Assembly (NCBI GenBank): GCA_023127905.1 | Contig: JAGMEZ010000273.1 | Coordinates: 1-9,635, forward strand | DNA: 9,635 nucleotides | DNA from: Caldifarciminota bacterium | GTDB taxonomy: Bacteria > Hydrothermota > E44-bin80 | Direction: 5' to 3' | Part shown: positions 1 to 7,274 of the stretch, piece by piece | Layout of the letters: every line of letters starts with the position of its first letter | How positions within the stretch are numbered: the stretch's first letter is position 1 | Notes under the pieces: model-generated | The model's input: only the letters and a program-made list of their open reading frames with translations | Databases searched by the model: none | What the model was told of the DNA's origin: nothing | Made by a program: the position numbers and the translations under genes

Positions 1-953
1 CGTATGATGTCACCCTTAAATTCAATGAAGCGGGCAAGGCAAAGGACCCGGTGGTATTAAAAAATCTTGATCTGCTGGCGGAAGAAATCAACCAATTCCC
101 GGCGGTAAAAAGGGCTTCATCCCTGGCTGATATTGTAAAAGACCTGAACCAGGTGATGCACAGCGATAGCGCCGAATACTACACCATTCCCGATAATAAA
201 GAACTCGTCTCACAATTGCTGCTGCTGTACGAAATGTCCGGCGGAACCGAGGCTGAAAATTGGGTTGATTATGACTACACGATACTCCGTGTCAGCGCGG
301 ATGTTGATGATTTCGAAGCAAAGGAGTTTGAAAAGCAGTGGATTTACCTGGAACGACGAACCAGCGAGCTTTTTCCCGAAGCTAAATATGGCATGGTGGG
401 CACGGCGGTTCAATTCTCTACTATGGCAACTTATATCACCAAAGGACAGATTCGTTCTCTTCTAATCGCCCTAATAGTGATCACAATTCTGATGACAATT
501 GTGTTTAACAGTGTGAAGACTGGATTAATAGGGATGATCCCAAACATTGCGCCAGCAATATTCGCCGGAGGACTAATGGGTTACTTCGGAACACCTCTTG
601 GTATGATGACAATGATCATAGGTCCAATGATTCTTGGATTGGCTGTTGATGATACGATTCATTTTATAAATCATTGTAAACTGGAATTTTGGCGAACAGG
701 AAGTTACAACGAAGCGATTAAGGAAACATTCCGAACAGTCGGAAAAGCTCTTTTTATGACTACCCTCATCATTGTTCTTGGGTTCGTTGCTTACACAACA
801 TCATTGGACAAGTTTTATTTTAATCTTGGTATTTATACCATTGTAGCAATGCTTGCAGCACTGCTGGCAGACTTCTTTGTAACACCGGTTTTGATTTTAT
901 GGGTAAAGCCATTTGGAAAGGAAAAGGCAATAAAAAAGGGAGGTAAAGTATGA
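1..953 (+). CDS. RND/MMPL-family membrane exporter, C-terminal part (5' truncated)
   Basis: The reading frame is open to the left edge (first full codon at position 3), so this is the C-terminal 316 residues of a larger protein; the GTG at 51 is internal and not a credible start. Roughly residues 1-149 are soluble and would be the second extracytoplasmic domain. About five membrane helices follow, near 150-168, 172-193, 199-216, 248-266 and 272-300. The helix with GLAVDDTIHF (Asp216 and Asp217 of the visible part) matches the conserved acidic helix of RND permeases, where such Asp residues carry the proton relay; the short form resembles the HAE3/MMPL-like branch. Family membership implies proton-driven export of a lipid or hydrophobic compound, but the substrate cannot be read. 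The tail is Lys-rich and cytoplasmic. The stop overlaps the next start (ATGA, 950-953), so the two genes are coupled. The first 420 bases are clearly richer in GC than the rest. Confidence 0.88.
   Translation, partial: YDVTLKFNEAGKAKDPVVLKNLDLLAEEINQFPAVKRASSLADIVKDLNQVMHSDSAEYYTIPDNKELVSQLLLLYEMSGGTEAENWVDYDYTILRVSADVDDFEAKEFEKQWIYLERRTSELFPEAKYGMVGTAVQFSTMATYITKGQIRSLLIALIVITILMTIVFNSVKTGLIGMIPNIAPAIFAGGLMGYFGTPLGMMTMIIGPMILGLAVDDTIHFINHCKLEFWRTGSYNEAIKETFRTVGKALFMTTLIIVLGFVAYTTSLDKFYFNLGIYTIVAMLAALLADFFVTPVLILWVKPFGKEKAIKKGGKV
938..943 (+). promoter_or_regulatory. Shine-Dalgarno site for the coupled membrane protein gene
   Basis: GGGAGG lies six bases before the ATG at 950, inside the last codons of the exporter gene. 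It fixes the start of the downstream gene and, with the ATGA overlap, shows translational coupling. Confidence 0.75.
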
Positions 954-1372
954 GTAATAAAGCAAAAGTTGTAACACTGTGGGTGATATTCCTATTTGGA
1001 ATGACCTTTCATTCACTCTTAGCTATAATGCCACTTTTTTGGGGAGGAAGTATTGCTATGTCTCCAGAACAAATAGCAAAAAACCCAATGGCACCAAGCA
1101 TGTGGATGGTGCTATTATTCTTTCTAATCCCGATGATTATTATAGTGCTTACTTCATTCATTGAAACAAAATGGTACAGGATTACCAATTTCGTGTTCAC
1201 TCTATTATTTACAATGATGAACATCTGGCATTTAATAGGACATTTTGGTGAAACTTCTGTTGACCCTCGTCAAATTGTTTTACTAACATTCGTGCTGATT
1301 TTTGGTTTCTTTCTGAACATTGTATCCTTTAAATGGATAAAAGAACAAGAGGTGAATTACGATAGGCATTAA
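950..1372 (+). CDS. Small four-helix integral membrane protein, function unknown
   Basis: This is a 140-residue protein that I do not recognise as a named family. Four hydrophobic segments are visible, near residues 8-31, 51-71, 79-98 and 107-126, joined by short loops and ending in a charged tail. The segment between helices 1 and 2 (about 32-50) is polar and probably faces one side of the membrane. His21, His94 and His98 lie in or at the edge of helices; nothing shows that they bind metal. The start is supported by a good ribosome-binding site and by a four-base overlap with the exporter gene. Coupling to an RND-type exporter suggests an accessory or small partner subunit of that exporter, but this rests on position alone. 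No signal peptide cleavage site is evident; helix 1 probably acts as a signal anchor. Confidence 0.8.
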   Translation: MSNKAKVVTLWVIFLFGMTFHSLLAIMPLFWGGSIAMSPEQIAKNPMAPSMWMVLLFFLIPMIIIVLTSFIETKWYRITNFVFTLLFTMMNIWHLIGHFGETSVDPRQIVLLTFVLIFGFFLNIVSFKWIKEQEVNYDRH

Positions 1373-1435
1373 GGATTTATGGTTTTTCTTTGTCCCAGAG
1401 TATGGAATAATTCAGGCGTTGATGATATGGACTAA
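1356..1435 (+). other. Possible remnant of a third operon gene with a lost start codon
   Basis: The frame one base off the preceding gene is open from 1356 (after a TGA at 1353) to 1617. Its first 25 or so codons read like a real membrane-associated protein (IKDLWFFFVPEYG followed by IIQALMIW). An AGAGGTG ribosome-binding-like motif sits at 1348-1354, but no ATG, GTG or TTG follows at the right distance; an ATA codon is at 1362. Beyond about 1480 the frame runs into repeat DNA. This could be a decayed gene whose start was lost or a chance open frame. It is weakly supported. Confidence 0.25.
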
Positions 1436-1491
1436 TCGAACGCAGGGGAAACCTACACCTTTTACCTTGACTGTGGGAATACTTCACAAAG

Positions 1492-1533
1492 TGTCGTTGC
1501 GAGAAAACTTTCATATTCGCAAACGAAGCAATC
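1492..1533. repeat. Dispersed palindromic repeat of the TTGCGAG...CGAAGCAATC type
   Basis: The ends TGTCGTTGCGAG (1492-1503) and ACGAAGCAATC (1523-1533) match the framework of an intergenic element seen in many bacterial genomes as GTCATTGCGAG...GAAGCAATC (recalled from general knowledge, not searched). Inside, TTGCGA (1497-1502) pairs with TCGCAA (1517-1522), and GAAA (1503-1506) pairs with TTTC (1509-1512), giving a stem with an ATAT bulge. Confidence 0.6.
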
Positions 1534-1586
1534 AATCTGTTGTGACTATGGAATATTTTGTGAGTACAAGCGATTTTTTATATCGT

Positions 1587-1606
1587 TCCTCTCTTGATGG
1601 AGAGGA
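1587..1606. repeat. Hairpin TCCTCTC/GAGAGGA
   Basis: A seven-base-pair perfect stem (1587-1593 with 1600-1606) encloses the six-base loop TTGATG. The wording resembles the CCTCTC...GATGGAGAGG core of a common dispersed intergenic repeat. No T-run follows on either strand, so a terminator role is not shown. Confidence 0.5.
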
Positions 1607-1611
1607 TTTAC

Positions 1612-1661
1612 CCCATTAGATAAGTGCCATATCTAACGGGCTAAACAAGATCTGCCCCTAC
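1612..1661. repeat. Hairpin plus fragment of a GTAGGGGCAGATCT-type repeat
   Basis: CCCATTAGATA (1612-1622) pairs with TATCTAACGGG (1630-1640) with one mismatch around a seven-base loop. Directly after it, on the minus strand, comes GTAGGGGCAGATCTTG (about 1646-1661), which looks like one half of another dispersed palindrome. The segment lies just beyond the stop codon of the HD-GYP gene and could act as its 3' end structure. Confidence 0.45.
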
Positions 1662-1667
1662 TCTCTT

Positions 1668-3197
1668 TTAAGATTGGAGCTTGATAAATTTTGCCAATGC
1701 ATTGATAACCTTCGATGAAAAACTTTCCTTTTTAATTTCGCTGAGAACTTTTTGGGGAGTTTTTGGTATCTTATATTTTCTATTTGGTGTGATAGCTGCA
1801 TTATATACATCACTAACCGCTACTATTTCTGCCTCAATACTAATATTCTTTAACCCCTTTAGGTAACCACTGCCATCTATTCTTTCGTGGTGATTTTCAA
1901 CAATTTTCGCTTCCTTATTCAGTCCCAATTTCCTTAAAATCTTACCACCCTCGGTTGTGTGTGCCTGTAAAATCTCCCAGTCAAGGGAATCCAAAGGGGA
2001 TATCTTATTAAGCGAATACCAGGGCACTACGACTTTCCCAATATCATGAAGCAAGGATGATGTCCTTACAAGACGGCGTCGAACAGAATTCAAGGATAAT
2101 ATTGAGGCAATTCCCACTGCTGTCTTTGAAACGTTTACTGAATGTTCAGAGCCTAAAAACCAATCCTTTATCTTCAGTACATTCAGAAGATAATTGAAGA
2201 GACCATTATTTTTAAAGAATTCATAGCGATTTTTTACACCAGCTTTACCGGCAAGAATATTATAATTAAAAAGGCTGTCACGCATAATAAGGGTTTCTGC
2301 AAGGGTATTTCCATAGTATGTTGATTCTTCAAAGGAACGAATCATATGATCAACACTTTCCCTTTCTTTGCCTTCATTTGCCAGGATAATGGCTTTGATC
2401 CGATGATACGAAGGTTCAATATACCTTATCATATTCTGACTCGACTTAGAAAAAATATCCGAAAGAATTTGATCTACTTCCTTTCCTTTTCCCGTTCTTG
2501 CTTTCATCTCAGCTTTATTCAATAAGGTAAGAATCTTTATATATTCTGATTCCGTCCTGTCTGATCTACTCTCTGAAATATCCATCATTCTCATCAATTC
2601 CTTTTCATTTTCTTCTGTCATCTCTGACATGAATAATGAATCTAAATAATTATTTGAGATAAGTTTGTGTGCCCATAGATATTCCTTATCGACTATTCTT
2701 TCAAAATTCTTTGGCTTTATCTCTTCCATTAAAGAAATTGCCTCGCGGTACAGCGCATTGGCAGACTTATAATCCTCTCTATAGATGTGGAATATTCCAG
2801 CATAAGTGTTAAGAAATAAAGGAAGGAAAAGAAGGAACTCTTTCTTTTTTTTCAGTAATTTGCAATAACTTTTCGATTTCTTTTCAATGCTAACTGTTGG
2901 GTATCCAAGATTGGCAAAAGCTCCAGCAAAATATAGTTGCCGCCAGAACATGTTTTCTTTTCCTCTGAATTTATAGTAATCTGAATCCGCTTTTAGTATT
3001 TTATAAGACTCCATAGGTGCCCCAAGGTCACGAAGCTTTCTTCCTATCTCGATAACATTTGGGTCTTCTTCTCGTTCTATTCTACTGATAAAGTCACTAT
3101 ATTTTATCAATCTTTGGCTAAAGGATTCAAGTAATTCCCCAGTAAAATCCTTTGGTGAATTAAATTTCTTTAGGTATTCAAAGAATGAATTTCCCAT
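1668..3197 (-). CDS. HD-GYP-type phosphohydrolase domain protein with helical (TPR-like) N-terminal half
   Basis: This 509-residue soluble protein has an HD-GYP-type domain at about residues 345-509. Visible motifs are EHS (His352), HDIGK (His384, Asp385), HTTEGG (His413), NHHERIDGSGY (His436, His437, Asp441) and VSDVYNAAITPNRKYK (Asp463). The metal-binding His/Asp set of the family is therefore complete. HD-GYP domains commonly hydrolyse cyclic di-GMP; here the signature third residue is Leu446 (GYL) rather than Pro, so activity is likely but not certain. Residues about 50-330 are helical, Tyr- and Lys-rich and look like degenerate TPR repeats, probably a protein-binding or sensing region. 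No membrane helix, receiver domain or GGDEF domain is present. No Shine-Dalgarno site precedes the ATG, and the next Met is residue 62. A promoter lies immediately upstream, so the mRNA may be leaderless. The gene is monocistronic and divergent from the 68-residue gene. Confidence 0.85.
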   Translation of the reverse strand: MGNSFFEYLKKFNSPKDFTGELLESFSQRLIKYSDFISRIEREEDPNVIEIGRKLRDLGAPMESYKILKADSDYYKFRGKENMFWRQLYFAGAFANLGYPTVSIEKKSKSYCKLLKKKKEFLLFLPLFLNTYAGIFHIYREDYKSANALYREAISLMEEIKPKNFERIVDKEYLWAHKLISNNYLDSLFMSEMTEENEKELMRMMDISESRSDRTESEYIKILTLLNKAEMKARTGKGKEVDQILSDIFSKSSQNMIRYIEPSYHRIKAIILANEGKERESVDHMIRSFEESTYYGNTLAETLIMRDSLFNYNILAGKAGVKNRYEFFKNNGLFNYLLNVLKIKDWFLGSEHSVNVSKTAVGIASILSLNSVRRRLVRTSSLLHDIGKVVVPWYSLNKISPLDSLDWEILQAHTTEGGKILRKLGLNKEAKIVENHHERIDGSGYLKGLKNISIEAEIVAVSDVYNAAITPNRKYKIPKTPQKVLSEIKKESFSSKVINALAKFIKLQS

Positions 3198-3202
3198 ACT
3201 TA

Positions 3203-3231
3203 AACATAATTTAAATTTATAGAATAGTCAA
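3203..3231 (-). promoter_or_regulatory. Sigma70-type promoter of the HD-GYP gene
   Basis: On the minus strand TTGACT (3226-3231) and TATGTT (3203-3208) are 17 bases apart, matching five and four of six consensus bases. Only five bases separate the -10 box from the ATG, so transcription would begin at or next to the start codon. Confidence 0.55.
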
Positions 3232-3294
3232 GTATTTCTTTTGAGATTGGATGGAATTTTCGCAGTTTGAAAAATTCGTTAAGAAATATTTTCC

Positions 3295-3322
3295 TTTACA
3301 ATTATTTGCTTTATGTTATAGT
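3295..3322 (+). promoter_or_regulatory. Sigma70-type promoter of the 68-residue membrane protein gene
   Basis: TTTACA (3295-3300) and TATAGT (3317-3322) are 16 bases apart, each matching five of six consensus bases. The ATG at 3332 comes nine bases after the -10 box, leaving a leader of about four bases at most and no room for a ribosome-binding site. Confidence 0.6.
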
Positions 3323-3331
3323 TAAATTGTT

Positions 3332-3538
3332 ATGGGAAGAAGTATATTTAGATTATCCGAAATGAATAGGATTGAGAAAACAATTTTTGTCGTAAGTTTC
3401 GTCGGAATGTTTTTTGTATTTATTTTTGATTTGACGGGTTTTCTTGAAAAACTTGTCTCTAAAATTATTTTTTCTGTTTTTCTCGGAGTTTTTATTGTTA
3501 ATTGGATAATTGTAGTCATCCACTACAGGAGAAGATAA
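3332..3538 (+). CDS. Small two-helix membrane protein, function unknown
   Basis: This 68-residue protein has two hydrophobic segments, near residues 18-36 and 44-63. The start is basic (Arg3, Arg7, Arg13) and the end is HYRRR, so both termini should lie in the cytoplasm with a short acidic turn (FDLTGFLEK) between the helices. I do not recognise a family. Support for it as a real gene is a good promoter at the right distance and a sensible membrane topology. Against it, there is no Shine-Dalgarno site and it is short. Met11 is an alternative start, also without a ribosome-binding site. It is divergent from the HD-GYP gene and convergent with mnmG, so it is probably transcribed alone. The overlapping minus-strand open frame has a poor, Lys/Thr/Ile-rich composition and is taken as a shadow. 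Confidence 0.6.
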   Translation: MGRSIFRLSEMNRIEKTIFVVSFVGMFFVFIFDLTGFLEKLVSKIIFSVFLGVFIVNWIIVVIHYRRR

Positions 3539-3554
3539 GCGGCATGAAAGCTCC

Positions 3555-3657
3555 CAGAAGTCAGAAGACAGATGTCAGAGTTCAGAAATTTCTTTTCTGA
3601 TATCTGCTTTTTAGTTACTTTTTCTGTTTTCTGTTTTCTGATATCTGATATCTGATT
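3555..3657. repeat. Degenerate TCAGA/TCTGA inverted repeat overlapping the end of mnmG
   Basis: The left arm (3555-3588) is made of CAGAAG/TCAGA-like words. The right arm (3594-3657) is their complement, with TTTTCTG three times and TATCTGA twice. The core TCAGAAA (3582-3588) and TTTCTGA (3594-3600) form a perfect seven-base-pair stem with a five-base loop. The segment lies between two convergent genes and could end transcription from either side, but no clean T-run follows the stem. The right arm runs through the mnmG stop codon (3611-3613) and supplies its last codons. Confidence 0.65.
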
Positions 3658-5509
3658 TCATCCGTTTGAGGTGCACCATAAGGAGAGAAATATCGGAAGT
3701 CCGAACACCTGAAATTCTCGATGCCTGTCCAAGTGTAATTGGTTTGACCGCATTTAATTTTTCAGCTGCTTCTTTTGAAAGACCTTTTAATGTAGTATAA
3801 TCAAAATCTAACGGAAGTGGTGTATTCTCAAGTTGCTTCATTCTTTTTACCTCTTGCTCCTGTTTTTCTATGTAACCGTCATACTTTGCAAATATCTCAA
3901 TTCGTTTAGCAATATCAGGATCTATTGTCCCGGTAAGTGGTTGAATATCGATAATGGAAATTTCAGGTCTCTTTAATATCTGAAAGAGTGGACGTGTCTC
4001 GTGTGTTTCACTTGATTTTTTCTTTTTTAGAATTTTGTTTATCTGCCTTGGTAAAACGTTGGTTTTCTTTAGTTTTTCTATACTCCTATTGACCTCTTTG
4101 TCCCTTTTTTCAAGCCTATTCAGATATTTCTTTTTTACAAGACCGAAATTATGTCCGTATTTTAAAAGACGAGAATCCGCATTATCCTGACGAAGAAGTA
4201 ATCTATACTCTGCAAGGGATGTAAACATTCTGTAAGGTTCTTTTATTTGTTTAGTAATCAAATCATCTATTAGTACGCCTATATATGCCTTGTCTCGTTG
4301 AAGAATAAATGGTTCCTCACCCCTTATTTTCAAAACAGCATTAATACCAGCCATAATTCCTTGTGCAGCAGCCTCTTCGTATCCCGATGTTCCATTTATC
4401 TGTCCTGCAAGAAAAAGACCATTTACCTTTTTTGTTTCGAGCGTTGGAAATATCTGCATTGGATAAACAAAATCATATTCAATGCCATAACCTGGTTTAA
4501 TAATATCAACGTTTTCAAGTCCCTTTATTGTTCTGAGCATTTCGTTCTGGACATCTGAAGGAAGGGATGAGGATAGTCCATTGATATAAAAGATATCAGT
4601 TGTTTTTCCATCTGGTTCGAGAAAGACCTGATGAGATTTTCGCTCCGGAAACCGTACAACCTTGTCCTCGATAGAAGGACAGTACTTTGGACCAACACCT
4701 TTTATTGCTCCTGTAAAAAGGGGGGAACGGTCGAGGTTTTTTAATATAATTTTATGCATCTTATCATTTGTAGTAGTAAGATAGCAGGGAATTTGTTCTG
4801 GTTGAAAATTTTCTGTTCTCATACAAAAATGTTCAGGATAATCATCGCCAAACTGTGGCATAAGGTTAGAAAAGTCTATTGATTTTCTTGAGATGCGCGC
4901 GGAGGTCCCAGTTTTTAACCTTCCCAGTGAAAACCCGATTTGCTCAAGAGAGTGTGATAATCCTACTGCAGGGGGTTCATCCACTCTTCCAGCAGGGTAA
5001 TGCTCCAGGCCAATATGGATAAGACCGTTGAGAAAGGTTCCGGTTGCAAGGATTACAGTTTTCGCTCTGTATTCCATTCCCTCTTTTGTTGTAACACCAA
5101 CTACCTTTCCATTGTAACTAAGGATTTTTTCAACAATTCCTTCCTTTAGCGTAATGTTTTTTTCATTTTCAATTACCTTTCCTATTTCTTCACGGTATAA
5201 AATGCGGTCTACCTGTGCCCTTAATGACCAGACTGCAGCACCTTTTGATGTGTTGAGCATTCTAAACTGTGTTCCTGTTTTATCCGTAATAAAGCCCATT
5301 TCTCCGCCAAGTGCATCAATCTCGAAGACGAGATGGCTTTTTGCGAGTCCTCCAACAGAGGGGTTACAGGACATCTGCCCTATTTTATCAATTTTTATTG
5401 TTACGAGAAGGGTGTTGAGTCCCATTCGTGCAGCAGATAGGACAGCCTCGCAACCAGCATGCCCACCCCCCACCACAATGCAATCATATTTTTCTGTAGT
5501 TACATTCAT
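3611..5509 (-). CDS. mnmG: tRNA uridine-5-carboxymethylaminomethyl modification enzyme MnmG (GidA)
   Basis: MnmG is the FAD-dependent partner of the GTPase MnmE. Together they add the carboxymethylaminomethyl (or aminomethyl) group at C5 of the wobble uridine (U34) of certain tRNAs, using methylenetetrahydrofolate. The 632-residue length is normal. The FAD-binding motif GGGHAGCEA is at residues 14-22. It is followed by [20 protein letters not shown] (about 48-67), [12 protein letters not shown] (about 82-93), the [14 protein letters not shown] segment, [19 protein letters not shown] and the C-terminal [20 protein letters not shown] block, all family hallmarks. The C-terminal helical domain that contacts MnmE ends at MVHLKR; the last 16 residues (617-632) are extra and encoded by repeat DNA. 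The ATG gives the usual short lead to the FAD motif, but no Shine-Dalgarno site precedes it. The MnmE gene is not in view. It follows nfnB by 143 bases of hairpin-rich DNA. Confidence 0.97.
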   Translation of the reverse strand: MNVTTEKYDCIVVGGGHAGCEAVLSAARMGLNTLLVTIKIDKIGQMSCNPSVGGLAKSHLVFEIDALGGEMGFITDKTGTQFRMLNTSKGAAVWSLRAQVDRILYREEIGKVIENEKNITLKEGIVEKILSYNGKVVGVTTKEGMEYRAKTVILATGTFLNGLIHIGLEHYPAGRVDEPPAVGLSHSLEQIGFSLGRLKTGTSARISRKSIDFSNLMPQFGDDYPEHFCMRTENFQPEQIPCYLTTTNDKMHKIILKNLDRSPLFTGAIKGVGPKYCPSIEDKVVRFPERKSHQVFLEPDGKTTDIFYINGLSSSLPSDVQNEMLRTIKGLENVDIIKPGYGIEYDFVYPMQIFPTLETKKVNGLFLAGQINGTSGYEEAAAQGIMAGINAVLKIRGEEPFILQRDKAYIGVLIDDLITKQIKEPYRMFTSLAEYRLLLRQDNADSRLLKYGHNFGLVKKKYLNRLEKRDKEVNRSIEKLKKTNVLPRQINKILKKKKSSETHETRPLFQILKRPEISIIDIQPLTGTIDPDIAKRIEIFAKYDGYIEKQEQEVKRMKQLENTPLPLDFDYTTLKGLSKEAAEKLNAVKPITLGQASRISGVRTSDISLLMVHLKRMKSDIRYQKTENRKSN

Positions 5510-5560
5510 AATTATGATAAAGGTTGAAGGTTAAAGGATAAAGAACAGGGGATAGAAAAG

Positions 5561-5648
5561 GGATATATTCCAGCACATATGTGCTAAATTCCAGCTCAGT
5601 GAGGTTGTTTCAAACACGAAGTGTTAAATTCTAATCCGTTAGGATTAG
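5561..5648. repeat. Chain of four short hairpins between nfnB and mnmG
   Basis: Four stems follow each other, mostly separated by an AAATTC-like spacer. They are the perfect palindrome AGCACATATGTGCT (5572-5585), CTCA-G-TGAG (5595-5603), AACAC-GAA-GTGTT (5613-5625) and CTAATCC-GTTA-GGATTAG (5631-5648). On the minus strand this array begins five bases beyond the nfnB stop codon. It resembles a dispersed intergenic element rather than a standard terminator, since no T-run follows. The remaining bases up to mnmG (5510-5560) include AGGTTGAAGGTTAAAGG, which looks like another low-complexity repeat; I see no clear promoter there. Confidence 0.65.
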
Positions 5649-5652
5649 GCGT

Positions 5653-7077
<1,425 letters not shown>

Positions 7078-7109
7078 TTAACCTTTCTTTTCCCTTTATA
7101 TTTTTGATG

Positions 7110-7172
7110 TTTGGTAGCCGCAGGCTTTAGCCTGCGCATTCTATTACGCACCTTAAAAGGTGCGGCTACATT
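7110..7172. repeat. Compound palindrome, 63-bp direct repeat copy 1
   Basis: The outer arms GTAGCCGCA (7114-7122) and TGCGGCTAC (7161-7169) are perfect inverted repeats. Nested within are two eight-base-pair hairpins, CGCAGGCT/AGCCTGCG (7119-7126 with 7129-7136) and CGCACCTT/AAGGTGCG (7147-7154 with 7157-7164). The outer arms and inner hairpins share bases, so the folds are alternatives. The layout is like a miniature inverted-repeat element without coding capacity. Confidence 0.85.
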
Positions 7173-7185
7173 AACCTTTTAATAA

Positions 7186-7248
7186 TTTGGTAGCCGCAGG
7201 CTTTAGCCTGCGCATTCTATTACGCACCTTAAAAGGTGCGGCTACATT
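7186..7248. repeat. Compound palindrome, 63-bp direct repeat copy 2
   Basis: This is base-for-base identical to copy 1 over 63 bases and displaced by exactly 76 bases. The 13-base spacer (7173-7185) begins AACCTTTT, which is similar to the AACCTTTC just after the nfnB start region at 7080. A tandem duplication of a 76-base segment therefore explains the pair better than two independent insertions. Confidence 0.85.
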
Positions 7249-7249
7249 T

Positions 7250-7268
7250 GTTGGGGACAAGCCCCAAC
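7250..7268. repeat. Hairpin GTTGGGG/CCCCAAC next to the nfnA stop codon
   Basis: A perfect seven-base-pair stem with the loop ACAAG is followed by GCTACATT, the same word that ends the two 63-bp copies. It appears to be a related but different member of the same class of intergenic palindromes. On the minus strand it is the first structure after the nfnA stop codon. Confidence 0.7.
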
Positions 7269-7274
7269 GCTACA

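Larger units (their letters stand above)
1373..1667. other. Intergenic region of about 295 bases without a convincing gene
   Basis: This gap lies between the convergent exporter operon and the HD-GYP gene. It holds the possible gene remnant at its left end and then several hairpin-forming repeat fragments, listed separately. Neither strand shows a hairpin followed by a T-run that would make a standard intrinsic terminator. The 66-residue open frame from 1419 to 1619 runs through the repeat fragments and is not taken as a gene. Confidence 0.6.

Noticed and set aside
1419..1619. 66-residue open frame on the plus strand
   Set aside because: Most of it runs through repeat fragments and hairpins, there is no ribosome-binding site, and the translation has no family-like features.
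3322..3519. 65-residue minus-strand frame opposite the small membrane protein
   Set aside because: Its Lys/Thr/Ile-rich translation has no clear topology, and no promoter or ribosome-binding site is visible. The plus-strand frame has a promoter and membrane helices.
3582..3625. Strong intrinsic terminator between the 68-residue gene and mnmG
   Set aside because: The seven-base-pair stem is AT-rich and the downstream T-rich stretch is interrupted, so a terminator role is possible but not supported enough to list as one.
5154..5534. 126-residue plus-strand open frame opposite mnmG
   Set aside because: It is antisense to a highly conserved part of mnmG and has a low-quality Ser/Pro/Ile-rich translation; it is a shadow frame.
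5510..5560. Promoter for mnmG
   Set aside because: TATCAT/CATAAT-like words lie just before the start, but no acceptable -35 box is found at 16-18 bases, and the stretch is low-complexity repeat sequence.
7110..7248. Two identical units with a short spacer, as in a CRISPR array
   Set aside because: There are only two units, they are 63 bases long with a 13-base spacer, and they are internally palindromic in two places. No cas genes are nearby. They fit a duplicated palindromic element.
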